Shown here piece by piece: positions 40,373-52,517 of a DNA stretch of 64,000 nt. Numbering within the stretch: the stretch's first letter is position 1; the number at the start of each line of letters is the position of its first letter. Origin of the DNA: Spiroplasma ixodetis. Lineage in GTDB: Bacteria; Bacillota_I; Bacilli_A; Mycoplasmatales; VBWQ01. The notes below the pieces were generated by a model. It was not told the origin of the DNA and ran no database searches. It saw only the letters and a program-made list of their open reading frames with translations. The position numbers were made by a program, and so were the translations under genes. The DNA lies in the NCBI RefSeq assembly GCF_027923845.1, contig NZ_AP026933.1:1612001-1676000 (forward strand), in the 5' to 3' direction.

Positions 40373-43324
40373 AACAACGCAGTAAGAATTCAATTAATGA
40401 AACAAGCACATCTAGCATTAAAGCAAACTCAACAATTAATAAAGAGATGTAGTTATTGAAAAATATTTCCATTTATTATTAATAATGGTGCTATACCTTT
40501 AACTGAAACTGGTTATAAACCAATTAATAGTAAAATAAGTGATTTTGGTCAATATGAATTAATATTAACTGGTACTACTCCAGTTGTATGTATTTGAAAA
40601 AATAGTACAAAAATATATCAAAAAAATAAAGGTAAAATTAATGAAGAAACACATAAAACAACCGGTCAAGATGAATTTTATACAAAACAATATAAAATAG
40701 GTGATTATTGAAATGCTTATTTAATTGATGATACAAGTGGTGTTGATTTTAGTAATTTACCAAATAATCAAATATTTAAAACAGTACAAACTAAAAGACA
40801 ATATACTTTAGTAATGTTTGAAGAACATATTACAATTGATGATTATTTACAATTTTTTTGTGTATTTAATGATGAAAATGAAAATATTGGTGGTAATAGT
40901 AGTAAAAATCAAGATAGACAATTATTATATATTTCAAATGTAACAAATTATTATAGTCCTTATAATGGTGCATTTAGTATGCAAGTATTAACTTTTAGTA
41001 GTTTAAATGATAGAGTAATTAGTAGTGGTCAAAATACACTTGATTTTGTACAATATGCAAGCCCGGGTAGTGGTTATGCTTTCCCTACTATTCAAGAAGG
41101 AAAAGTAACATTAAATCGTACTTTAATGCGTGATATAGGAGTAAGATATAGTCATAGACAAAGTTATGGATTAGAATTATTATCAAGTTGTTATTATTAT
41201 GGAAGACCTATAATTCAAGGGCAAGAACCAATTCAACAAGGAACAAAAGAAATATTTGAAAGTAAAGTATTTGCTTCAAGAAGATTATTTATTGCTGGTA
41301 ATAATGATTTATCTACAACTGATATTAAAAATAATGGTGGTTTACTTGCTGGTATAAATGATAAAATAACAACAAGTAGTCATCCAGAAACTACATTTTA
41401 TAATATTATGGATGCAAAACCAACTGGATTTAGTAATTTTAAAGATTTTAAAGAATGATTAAAAACTTCATTAAATTTTCAAGATAATTTATTTGTAACA
41501 AAAGATTTTAAAGGTATGCTTTCTTTTGATAAAGATAAAGCAAGATTAAGTAATGGTACATCAGTAGGAGAAGCAAAATTCTTTTGAGATAGTGAATGAA
41601 ATATAAATAATTTAACGGGTAATTATAATGTTGATATGTCAAGTAATTTTAAATATAAAGACCCAGATACTCATTTAATTATAGGAAGTCCAACGGTTGA
41701 TTATTCAAAAATAAGTCAAAAATATATGTCAGCAATATTAAATTTTAATTCAGTTGTATTTAGTCCTTTAATACAAATGCCTTATGATTCAAATCAATGA
41801 TTACCTTTTGCTTTAAGTGATATTCCTTTAATTGGTAAATTATTAAATGCTTTAACATTAGGTATTTGAAGTAGTTGAGTTATTACTCAAAATGCTCAAC
41901 AATATAAAAAAATGTTATATTTTAATGGTTTTATGTCAGCATTTTTTACAAGTAATTTAGAAAGTATTATTGGTAATGGTGGATTAATTCCTTTAAATGC
42001 ATTTACAAATGATAATGATTTTACTATTGGTAAATTATTAGGAGCAAATGTTTCAACAACTGCTATGACTATGAAATTAAGTGATAGAGTAAGTGTTTAT
42101 CCATGAGACCCTACTTCTGGACAGAAATTAACTGAAAAAGAACAAATAAGTACTGTTGATTTATCACAAAAGAAAAATAATAAAGTATATATTTTAGCAG
42201 AAGATACTGAGTTTTTAGATATTGCTTCACCATTTACAAATGAAGATAAAGATTGTCAATGAAATCCTACAAGTAATGGTGTAATTGATGGTTCAAATTA
42301 TGCTTATATTATTGATACAATTGTTACACAAAGTTTACATCAAGGTGAAGAAAGACATACATTTTATAGTGATAATCCTTTTACTTATCAAGGAGATTAT
42401 AATGAAATATCTGTTGCTCAATTTAGATATAATAATATGGGTGCTTTAACTGGTAATGCTTTTAATTGAACAACTTTATATAAATTAAATCATGATGAGC
42501 ATTCAGAAACAGAAGAAACAAAATTTAGTTATCCAGCAAAAATATTACCACCAAGTCCTCAAAATATAGCAAAATCAATAATTATTAATCCAGATTTAAA
42601 AATTGATATGACAGCAAACGATATAGATTTAACAGATACAAGTTCAATACCAGTAAAAGATAATACTGAAAATTGATGACTTGCTAATCAGAATAAACAA
42701 GTTAATTATGAAATTGATTTGAAATCATTATTAGACCCAACTTTATTAATTTATAGTTTTAATGATTTACAACGTTATTATAAGAGTATAACTATATATT
42801 ATGATTATAATATTGAAACAGAAAAAGAAATAAAAAATGTTTCTACAACAGAGATAACAACTAATTTGTCAGGTACAGAAAGTTTTAAACCATCTAAAAA
42901 TGAAAATACAAGTATAACTATTAATTTAAAAGATTTAATTTTAAGAAATATACCACCACGTGATGGAAATCATCTTTATCATTGAAAACATGCAAATAGT
43001 GATTATGAATATATAAAAAGTAGAACTGGAACATCATATATGTATGGGCTTACTGACAGTGATTACATTTTAAATAGTTACGAATTTACTATAAAAGATA
43101 ACGGAGCATTTCATGATTGAAATATTGAATTTAATAACAAAAAATCAATGGGTTTATCAATAGTTAATGATAAATTAAAATGAAATTTTTATTTACAAGC
43201 AACATTTGGAAAAATTGAAAACAGAATTATTATTGATACTGTACCAGTTCAACATGGTTATGCTTATATTACAATCAAATCATTAAAAGTAAATATTTAT
43301 AAAATAATATTGAATAATAGATAA
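40373..43324 (+). CDS. large tailed-phage-like virion protein, N-terminus cut (fossil)
   Basis: About 984 codons are open with TGA as Trp. The first 150 read like a beta-rich domain (NNGAIPLTETGYKPINSKIS), the middle has many short polar strands, and a hydrophobic stretch near residue 475-500 (LPFALSDIPLIGKLLNALTL) could insert into a membrane. The C-terminus ends in PVQHGYAYITIKSLKVNIYK. Size, composition and the internal hydrophobic loop recall tail-knob proteins of small podoviruses. The assignment is by style, not by a matched motif. The left end is replaced by an IS3 element. It may belong with the phage segment at 55516-64000. Confidence 0.5.
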
Positions 43325-43372
43325 TATTGATATAATTTAAATAAAATTATTTAAAAAGACAAAGGAGTTATT

Positions 43373-43585
43373 ATGTCAAGAAGTATTATTTCTTTAATAG
43401 CAATATCAATTATAATTGGAGTATTAGTTTTTGGATATTTAATTAATAAAGGCACAAAATTATGCAATGAAAATAATACTTTTGGAGTTTTGTTACTTTT
43501 TATTGCATTAAATATTTTTGGACTAATTTTTGGTTGTTGTATTATTTCAAATTTAAGGTATAAGGAAAAAAACATTATATGATAA
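43373..43585 (+). CDS. two-helix membrane protein, 70 aa
   Basis: MSRSIISLIAISIIIGVLVF and FGVLLLFIALNIFGLIFGCC are two membrane helices, followed by a short basic end (LRYKEKNIIW). A strong RBS AAAGGAG precedes ATG 43373. It lies 48 bases after the virion-protein gene, so it could be a small phage membrane protein; a holin is possible but unproven. Confidence 0.6.
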
Positions 43586-43617
43586 ATTGGATAAATTTTT
43601 AGATAAACAAGAAAAAA

Positions 43618-43746
43618 ATGATTAAAAAGAAAAATTACATTATTTGTAATAATGAATTTACTATAAACATTATTGATATTGACAGTTCTTTTTATTTATA
43701 TCATTGTAGTGGAAGTTGTTATGAAAAAAAATTTGTTAAAATATAA
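43618..43746 (+). CDS. small Cys-containing ORF, 42 aa
   Basis: MIKKKNYIICNNEFTINIID is followed by FYLYHCSGSCYEKKFVKI. Three or four Cys are spaced like a small metal-binding knuckle. No clear RBS and very short; possible gene downstream of the 70-residue membrane protein. Confidence 0.35.
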   Translation: MIKKKNYIICNNEFTINIIDIDSSFYLYHCSGSCYEKKFVKI

Positions 43747-43778
43747 ATATTAATGTTATAATGTACTGAACTTACCGA

Positions 43779-45152
43779 GGAAATGTTTAGTAATCTGTGT
43801 AACTTACAAAAATAACTATGTTTAATTAATTCTAGTAAATATAATTAAATGACTAGAAAGAGTGAGTTACAGATGGCTAAAAAAGATAACTTTAATAATA
43901 ATGATCCAATATCAAAAGCAGTAGATTTATTACTAGAAAATACTGAAGATTTAACAACAGTTTTTAAACCTGGCGGTTTATATAAAGAATTAACAAAAAG
44001 ATTAGTTGAAAAAATGTTGAATTCTGAAATGCAAAATTATTTAGGATATGAAAAAATCAACATAGTACTACTGAAAATGCTCGTAATGGTACAAGTTCAA
44101 AAAAATTAATAACTCAACAAGGTAAAATTGAAATTGATGTACCAAGAGATCGCAATAGTAATTTTACTCCTGTAATAGTTCCTAAAAGGCAAAGAAGATT
44201 TGATGGTTTTGATCAACAAGTTCTTTCCTTGTATGCAAAAGGAATGACATTATCTGACATTAGAATGCAGTTGCAAGAGTTATATCATGGTGCTGATATT
44301 AGTGAAAGTGTTATTAGTCAAATTACTGATGATGTTATTGATGATGTTAAAGCATGACAAAATCGACCATTAGAAAGTATTTATCCTATTGTTTATTTTG
44401 ATTGTATAGTAGTTAAAGTACGACAAGATAAACGGATTATTAACAAATCAGTTTATATAGCATTAGGAGTTGATTTAGAAGGCAAAAAAAATGTTTTAGG
44501 ATTATGAATTAGTGAAAATGAAGGTTCTAAGTTTTGATTATCTAATTTCACAGAAATGAAAAATCGTGGCTTAAATGATATTCTTATTGCTTGTAGTGAT
44601 AATTTAACAGGCATGTCAGAAGCAATACAATCAGTTTATCCTAAAACAGAACATCAATTATGCATTGTTCATCAAATTAGAAATAGTTTAAAATATGTTT
44701 CATACAAACATCGAAAAGGTCTAGTTGCAGATTTAAAACCAATTTATAGTGCATGTAGTGAAGAACAAGCAATGCAAGCTTTAGAATCGTTTGAAAGTAA
44801 ATGAAATAAACAATATCCTCAAATTACTAAATCTTGATATAAAAATTGAGATAATTTAATGGTTTTTATTAGTTATCCAGTAGAAATCAAAAGAGTGATT
44901 TATACTACAAATGCTATTGAATCTGTTAATAGTCAATTACGAAAAATCATCAGAAATAAAAAAGTTTTTCCTAATGATATGGCAGTTTTCAAAATATTTT
45001 ACTTGGCAATTGAAAATATAACAAAAAAATGAACATTGCCTATTCAAAATTGAAATACAGCAATTGCTCATTTTATGATAAAATTTGAAGACAGAATTAA
45101 TCTAAATTAGTAACTTTGTAAAACAAAGATACACAGATTATTAAAAAGCCTC
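43779..45152 (+). mobile_element. IS256-family element, copy 2, full length
   Basis: It is 1374 bp from GGAAATGTTTAG to AAGCCTC. Flanks do not share an 8-9 bp duplication, so a deletion or recombination has occurred at one side. Confidence 0.92.
43849..45110 (+). pseudogene. IS256 transposase with one-base frame change
   Basis: It matches the 420-residue copy, but a run of A after NYLGYEK has six instead of seven bases (near 44050-44056), which breaks the frame at residue 67. The rest is intact, including all catalytic blocks. Confidence 0.9.
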
Positions 45153-45190
45153 TACCAATAAGGTAACTTTTTTTGTATTTTAAATTTTAA

Positions 45191-47557
45191 TTATAAAGTT
45201 GTTATATTACTTGTAGAAAAATTAGGTTTATTATCAATTGGTAAATGTTGTTCATTATTTATAGAATTTGTAAATTCATCAGTTCATTTAGTTATATTTT
45301 TTAATTCATTACTAATAACTCTTTTGTCAGGTTTTTTTTCTAAGTTATTTATATCAAAGATTTCTCTTTTTGTTCTTATAGATTCATCATCATTATATAA
45401 TCTAATTCCATTACCCATTCTTATTCAACAATCAAGAGGTGCCCCTGAAGTTTTTCATTCACAATATTGCTTTGCAAATACTCTTAAAAAATAATCATTA
45501 TTTTCTCAATAAAAAGTTAGACCAAATCTCTGATTCACCCATAACTTAGCTCATCCATCTTCATCAGAAAATTTTTGTAAATTATTTTCTTTTCAAGAAG
45601 GAATTTCTCCTTTAGTATTTTCAATTATATCATAAAATTTATTATTTCTATTATCTTTTATTTTCATAAAATAACTAAGATCATATGTATCACCTGGATG
45701 ATGACCAGTGTTTGGATTACCATTATAAATTCAAGATCCTCATTTCACTTTAAGACCTCAGCCATCAGAAAACACATCACCTATAAATTCTAATTTTTTA
45801 AAGTTATCAATTGGATTTATATGCTTTAAATTCATTATATAATCTTCATTATTATTATAATTGTTTAATGTTGGGGTTATATGCATTTGTCAATTATATT
45901 TGTTTTCTTTATAATATATTTTTAATTCTTTATTTAAATCTGAACTTTTTAAATTTGATAATATTTCTCCAATTAATTTTAACTCACTTCCAACTAAATA
46001 AGTTTTTAAGAAATATACACTACCATCTTTTTTTGTTGCATAAAATTTATCTTTAGCAAAATTTTTTATACTAGTTACTTCTTCACCATAAAAATTATCT
46101 TCTTCATAAACATTTCCGGAATGAACTAAATAAAGACCATTATCTGAACCAATATAGATATCACCAGTTTTCAAATTTCCTTTTGTATTTTCATCTAAAA
46201 CTTGTATTGTTGTTACTTTGCCTTTGATATTTACTTTATTGGCTTTTACTTCATCTGTAGATAAACTATAAAGTTCTCCTTTATTATTCAAAAAATAATC
46301 AGTTAATTTATTTATATTTGTTCAATTTTGGTCATAACATATTAATTCTGCCATTCTTTTTATTCGAGGATTACATTGATTCAAATACTCTAGAAATCTT
46401 CAAGAAAATATAGCTACCATTATTCTTAATGGCTGAGGATTACTTCAATTAATAGGCACACGATTACGATTATTTAAAAATGATAAAAAATTTTCTACTA
46501 AATTTCTTATATCTGTGTTTGAATTTTCTCTTAGAAATTGAGCAGATTCTTGTGTACTCCTATCTCAATTTGTTACAATTGGTTGAAAGAAATCTCAATT
46601 TCTTCCTTGAGCAACTATTTGATTAGGATGATTGTAATTTGGAATATAATGATTAGAAACCATTTGTATTCTATTTAAATCATCAAAATCTATAATAAAA
46701 TTAGGATTATAACTATTTCTAATTGCTGATTGAACTGTTGGAAATCGCATACTTTCTGATGTAATTAAAGGAATAGTAATAATACTATTTCTAACTTCTC
46801 TATTATTATAAATATTATTAATATCTCTTACTATTCTTTCTCAATTAAAATTACCAGAATGTTCAAGTGAAATATAGTTTCCATCAAAATTTAAATTAAT
46901 ATTATTATTAACATCATTTATATAATTTGTAACATTTTGCAAACTAGCATCAGAGAAATATCTATATGAATGATTAATTATATATCCTTGTAAATATAAA
47001 TCTATTGAACGATAAACTCATCTCATTGACCCAGTAATTTCATTTTCTTCATTTACAAGATTAACAGTTATAGTAAAATAATTATATGGTGAATTTTGAT
47101 TTATAAAACTAAACATAGGAAGATTTATATTGGAATTATTTTCATTAATATGAAATATAATATTCTGTCTCTGCAGTTGACTATTGATTTGATTTAACTG
47201 ATTAAAAAAAACAATTGGATTATTTGAAATTTCTAAAATAATTGTTGTTTGGAAAATTTTTGGTTGATTTTGTCTTTTATGTCTGTTTCTACTTTTTTGA
47301 TGACGGTGTTTATGATGTTCATTATGTGTAGTTAAATTGCTATTTCATAATGGTAAATTTAATAAACTTGTTTGATTGTTTGCTAAAGTTAGTTCTTGAT
47401 TTTCTATTAATGATATATTAGTAGTATTTTTACTAACTCAATCTTTAATATTTTGATTATCAATTGACTTAGCATTAATACCTTGAGTTTTATCATTAAA
47501 TAATGGTGCTGATAATAATCATAATTTAAATCAATAACTTGGATTAAAATATTTCAT
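45191..47557 (-). CDS. Spiroplasma ribosome-inactivating protein (RIP), 788 aa, intact
   Basis: N-glycosidase of the ricin-A/Shiga-A family, which removes an adenine from the large-rRNA sarcin-ricin loop. The N-terminus (WFKLWLLSAPLF) is hydrophobic and signal-like. About residues 80-97 are His/Arg-rich with a polybasic RNRHKRQ. The RIP domain spans about 100-360: active-site Tyr in IDLYLQGYI (Tyr 188 or 192), the key Glu/Arg pair in TSESMRFPTVQSAI (Glu 268, Arg 271) and a Trp in TNWDRSTQES. A central region of YSL/YIGSDNGLYLV/GSVYFL repeats, propeller-like, and a Trp/Gly-rich C-terminal domain follow. RBS GAGG precedes ATG 47557; the frame is whole. RIPs of Spiroplasma are known defence toxins against parasites of the insect host. 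The extra C-terminal half, much longer than a minimal RIP, may bind targets. Confidence 0.85.
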
Positions 47558-47584
47558 AATTTTATACCTCTTTATTTTAAACAT

Positions 47585-47620
47585 AAAAAACCCATTTACT
47601 TTAAAATAAAGTAATGAGTT
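47585..47620 (-). terminator. terminator-like hairpin in the RIP leader (possible attenuator)
   Basis: On the minus strand AACTCATTACTTTA pairs with TAAAGTAAATGGGTT (one wobble, one bulge), followed by TTTTTT, 28 bases before the RIP ATG. No minus-strand gene lies directly upstream, so premature termination in the RIP leader is a real possibility. Confidence 0.55.
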
Positions 47621-48250
47621 AAAAACTTATATTAAGTTTATGAGTTTATTCTACACCATTATTTTATTTATACTTGTTTAAACTTTTTTATAAGCTGAAT
47701 TATACTTGTAAGTGCAAGTAAATAAAATTGCAAAAAATTCTCATATAAAAATTTCATAATGCTAAATTTAGTTTAGAAAAAGTAAGGAGTTTTTATATGA
47801 GTTATAAACATATTGGGATAGATGAAAGAATTTATATTGAGAATCAATTGAAATTTAAAGTTAAAATTAATGAAATAGCTAAAAATCTTAATCGAAGTAT
47901 TAGTACTATTATTCGAGAAGTTAATAGAAATAAAGATAATGATCATTATTTTTCATTAATTGCACAAAATAAAGCTGTAAATAGAAAAAAATCACATATT
48001 ATTTTTCATAAGTTTAAATATAAAGATTTAGTCAAATATATACAACAAAAACTATTATTGGGTTGATCACCTGAACAAATTTATGGCAGAATTAAAAATT
48101 TTCATAAACAATGAGCTATCAGCTTTAAAACAATTTACAATTGAATTTATTCTGGATTATTTGATAAAGTTACTAGTAAAAATTTAAGAAGAAAAGGTAA
48201 AAAACGAAGATCTCAAGAAAATCGTGGTAAATTTAATGGTAAATCAATTA

Positions 48251-49113
48251 GAACCTGTTTAGAATCTTTTAGAAAATAAGGTAAAATTACTATATATTTT
48301 AAAATAAGAGGTATATATGCATAAAAATTATCCAAGTCATGTTACTAAAGAACAATTTGAGAACATAAAATCAACTTTAGAAAACAGCAAAAAGAAAACA
48401 AAACCAAGAAATTTAGATTTATATGAAGTGTTTTGTGCAGTTTTATATGTATTAAAAAGTGGTTGTCAATGAAGAATGTTACCAAAAAATTTTCCAAAAT
48501 GACAAACTGTATATTATTATTTCCAAATTTGAAGTAAAAACAATGATAAAGAACCTAGTGTATTGCAATTAATTTTAAAAAAATTAGTTAAAAAGATTCG
48601 TATTAAGAATCATCGAAAAGAAAAAACTAGTTTTTGTATAATTGATTCGCAAAGTGTTAAAAATACAGATACTACTGAAAATAAAGGTTATGATGCTGGT
48701 AAAAAGATTTCAGGAATAAAACGTCATATTGCAGTTGATACGCAAGGTTTACCACATGCAATTTACATAACTACAGCAGAAAAAACAGATCGTAATAGTG
48801 CTATCATAATGATTAAAAGTGAAAAAGAAAATCTTTCTACAGTTCAAAAAATAATAGTAGATGCTGGCTATACTGGTGAAAAATTTGCTTCTGCAATCAA
48901 AACAATCATAAATGCAAATGTTGAAGTTGTAAAACGTAATGAATTACATTCTTTTGTAGTATTACCAAAAAGATGAGTTGTAGAACGAAGCTTTGCATGA
49001 TTAGAAAAATGCAGAAGATTATGAAAAAATTGTGAAAGAAAACTAAATACTAGTTTACAAATGGTTGTTCTGTCCTTTATTTCAATTTTATTAAAAAGAT
49101 TCTAAACAGGTTC
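48251..49113 (+). mobile_element. IS5-like element E, complete
   Basis: It is 863 bp with perfect ends, TTA target on the left and TTA again between it and the next copy. Tandem to element F. Confidence 0.92.
48317..49105 (+). CDS. IS5-like transposase, 262 aa
   Basis: It is the same protein as at 28720-29508, with all DDE blocks and no break. Confidence 0.92.
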
Positions 49114-49494
49114 TTAGAACCTGTTTAGAATCTTTTAGAAAATAAGGTAAAATTACTATATATTTTAAAATAAGAGGTATATATGCATAAAAATTATCCA
49201 AGTCATGTTACTAAAGAACAATTTGAGAACATAAAATCAACTTTAGAAAACAGCAAAAAGAAAACAAAACCAAGAAATTTAGATTTATATGAAGTGTTTT
49301 GTGCAGTTTTATATGTATTAAAAAGTGGTTGTCAATGAAGAATGTTACCAAAAAATTTTCCAAAATGACAAACTGTATATTATTATTTCCAAATTTGAAG
49401 TAAAAACAATGATAAAGAACCTAGTGTATTGCAATTAATTTTAAAAAAATTAGTTAAAAAGATTCGTATTAAGAATCATCGAAAAGAAAAAAAC

Positions 49495-50869
49495 GGAAAT
49501 GTTTAGTAATCTGTGTAACTTACAAAAATAACTATGTTTAATTAATTCTAGTAAATATAATTAAATGACTAGAAAGAGTGAGTTACAGATGGCTAAAAAA
49601 GATAACTTTAATAATAATGATCCAATATCAAAAGCAGTAGATTTATTACTAGAAAATACTGAAGATTTAACAACAGTTTTTAAACCTGGCGGTTTATATA
49701 AAGAATTAACAAAAAGATTAGTTGAAAAAATGTTGAATTCTGAAATGCAAAATTATTTAGGATATGAAAAAAATCAACATAGTACTACTGAAAATGCTCG
49801 TAATGGTACAAGTTCAAAAAAATTAATAACTCAACAAGGTAAAATTGAAATTGATGTACCAAGAGATCGCAATAGTAATTTTACTCCTGTAATAGTTCCT
49901 AAAAGGCAAAGAAGATTTGATGGTTTTGATCAACAAGTTCTTTCCTTGTATGCAAAAGGAATGACATTATCTGACATTAGAATGCAGTTGCAAGAGTTAT
50001 ATCATGGTGCTGATATTAGTGAAAGTGTTATTAGTCAAATTACTGATGATGTTATTGATGATGTTAAAGCATGACAAAATCGACCATTAGAAAGTATTTA
50101 TCCTATTGTTTATTTTGATTGTATAGTAGTTAAAGTACGACAAGATAAACGGATTATTAACAAATCAGTTTATATAGCATTAGGAGTTGATTTAGAAGGC
50201 AAAAAAGATGTTTTAGGATTATGAATTAGTGAAAATGAAGGTTCTAAGTTTTGATTATCTAATTTCACAGAAATGAAAAATCGTGGCTTAAATGATATTC
50301 TTATTGCTTGTAGTGATAATTTAACAGGCATGTCAGAAGCAATACAATCAGTTTATCCTAAAACAGAACATCAATTATGCATTGTTCATCAAATTAGAAA
50401 TAGTTTAAAATATGTTTCATACAAACATCGAAAAGGTCTAGTTGCAGATTTAAAACCAATTTATAGTGCATGTAGTGAAGAACAAGCAATGCAAGCTTTA
50501 GAATCGTTTGAAAGTAAATGAAATAAACAATATCCTCAAATTACTAAATCTTGATATAAAAATTGAGATAATTTAATGGTTTTTATTAGTTATCCAGTAG
50601 AAATCAAAAGAGTGATTTATACTACAAATGCTATTGAATCTGTTAATAGTCAATTACGAAAAATCATCAGAAATAAAAAAGTTTTTCCTAATGATATGGC
50701 AGTTTTCAAAATATTTTACTTGGCAATTGAAAATATAACAAAAAAATGAACATTGCCTATTCAAAATTGAAATACAGCAATTGCTCATTTTATGATAAAA
50801 TTTGAAGACAGAATTAATCTAAATTAGTAACTTTGTAAAACAAAGATACACAGATTATTAAAAAGCCTC
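49495..50869 (+). mobile_element. IS256-family element, copy 3, complete
   Basis: It is 1375 bp. The flanks carry an 8-base target duplication GAAAAAAC (the left copy has one additional A), as expected for IS256. The ends are GGAAATGTTTAGTAATCTGT and its partner GAGGCTTTTTAATAATCTGT. Confidence 0.93.
49565..50827 (+). CDS. IS256 transposase, intact, 420 aa
   Basis: MTRKSELQMAKKDNFNNNDP opens the frame. TKRLVEKMLNSEMQNYLGYE, DVPRDRNSNFTPVIVPKRQR and ALYAKGMTLSDI-like segments are followed by the DDE blocks (YFDCIVVKVRQD, CSDNLTGMSEAI, NAIESVNSQLRK). It is the reference for the broken copies. Confidence 0.93.
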
Positions 50870-52517
50870 GAAAAAACTAGTTTTTGTATAATTGATTCGC
50901 AAAGTGTTAAAAATACAGATACTACTGAAAATAAAGGTTATGATGCTGGTAAAAAGATTTCAGGAATAAAACGTCATATTGCAGTTGATACGCAAGGTTT
51001 ACCACATGCAATTTACATAACTACAGCAGAAAAAACAGATCGTAATAGTGCTATCATAATGATTAAAAATGAAAAAGAAAATCTTTCTACAGTTCAAAAA
51101 ATAATAGTAGATGCTGGCTATACTGGTGAAAAATTTGCTTCTGCAATCAAAACAATCATAAATGTAAATGTTGAAGTTGTAAAACGTAATGAATTACATT
51201 CTTTTGTAGTACTACCAAAAAGATGAGTTGTAGAACGAAGCTTTGCATGATTAGAAAAATGCAGAAGATGTTATGAAAAAATTGTGAAAGAAAACTAAAT
51301 ACTAGTTTACAAATGGTTGTTCTGTCCTTTATTTCAATTTTATTAAAAAGATTCTAAACAGGTTCTTAAAGAACGAGATAATAATGTTAATGATCGCATA
51401 ACTCTTGGTCATTGAGAAGGAGATACTATAGTATCATCAAGAGGTAAAAGTAAATCATGTTTAATAACTTTAGTTGAAAGAGTATCACGATTTACTTTAG
51501 CAATGTTAGTTAAAAACAAAACTACTAAAGTTATTAATAAAAATATCATTCATTATTTATCAATTCTTCCTAAAAATATTGTTAAAACTATTACTTTTGA
51601 TCGTGGTAAAGAATTTGCAAATTGACAACAACTTGAAAAAAAGTTAGATGTGAAAATTTATTTTGCAAATCCATATTCACCTTGACAAAGAGGTACTAAT
51701 GAAAATACTAATGGTTTAATTAGAGAAAAATTTCCTAAAAAATTTATTTTTTCAAAAACTAATAAAAATGAAGTTCATAAATTTATATTGTCTTTAAACC
51801 AAAGACCCAGAAAAATACTAAATTATCTTTCACCAATCGAATATTTGAATAGAAAAATAATTTAGTTGCACTTACCTTTACAATTTTGCTTTTATAAAGC
51901 TAATGTTAATAACCTTATTAGTTGTTATAATTTTTATCCACAAAGATATACCGGTGCTGATATTGACTTTTTTTGTTTAAATCAATCTGAAAGCGTTGTT
52001 AATAAAATTCCATTTGCCAGCTTTGTTACATTATTAGGAAAAGATAAAATTGGACCTTGAAAATATAATGATAATTTACCAACATTAGAACTGCATCGTG
52101 ATTGACCATTGGTACACAAATTCGTCATTATATTGCTTTATGCATTGATATGATAATTATTGCTAACCAGTTTTTAACAGAATATGATTTGAAAATGATA
52201 AATGAAATTGATTATAAAAATTTATCGTTAAAAATTGAGTTAAATTCTAATATTACTGATAGTGAACAACAGATTCTTTTTGACAAAAATATTCATAAAG
52301 TTAGATCTGATTTAGCACGAGATATAATTCGTAGTGTTATTTCTCGAGTTATATATCAAGAATTAGATATCCCTGCTAACAATACTAATCAATGATTAGA
52401 AAAAGGTGATGTTGTTATTCTTAATAATAAATCACAAAATTATCGCGGTGAATTACATATTATTACAAATAAAATTAAAAATGATGGTATTCGTAACGTT
52501 GTTGGTAAACTCTCTAA

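Larger units (their letters stand above)
49117..51365 (+). mobile_element. IS5-like element F, interrupted by IS256
   Basis: Both termini are present (49117 and 51365, TTA duplication), with an IS256 at 49495-50869 inside the transposase. It has accumulated extra changes (for example a one-base insertion in the CRRLWKN stretch near 51270 and VNVE for ANVE), so it is older or less constrained than element E. Confidence 0.92.
47797..51865 (+). pseudogene. IS30 transposase split by nested insertions
   Basis: Codons 1-151 lie at 47797-48250 and the rest at 51366-51865. The coding parts are otherwise intact (Asn for Ser in KINEIAK is the only change seen against copy a). Removal of the inserted block would restore the frame. 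Confidence 0.9.
47694..51889 (+). mobile_element. IS30-family element, copy d, interrupted by three IS elements
   Basis: The outer element has exact 8-bp target duplication TTTTATAA (47686-47693 and 51890-51897). Its transposase is split at 48250/51366 in the KSIKERDNN codons. The inserted DNA is two tandem IS5-like copies, the second holding an IS256. Insertion was into the gap between the RIP leader and the gene at 51890. Confidence 0.93.

Noticed and set aside
43777-45160. 8-9 bp target duplication for IS256 copy 2
   Set aside because: Flanks share only TACC-like letters and do not match at the expected offset.
45811-46056. Plus-strand Leu/Tyr-rich frame within the RIP gene
   Set aside because: Antisense to the intact 788-codon RIP frame.
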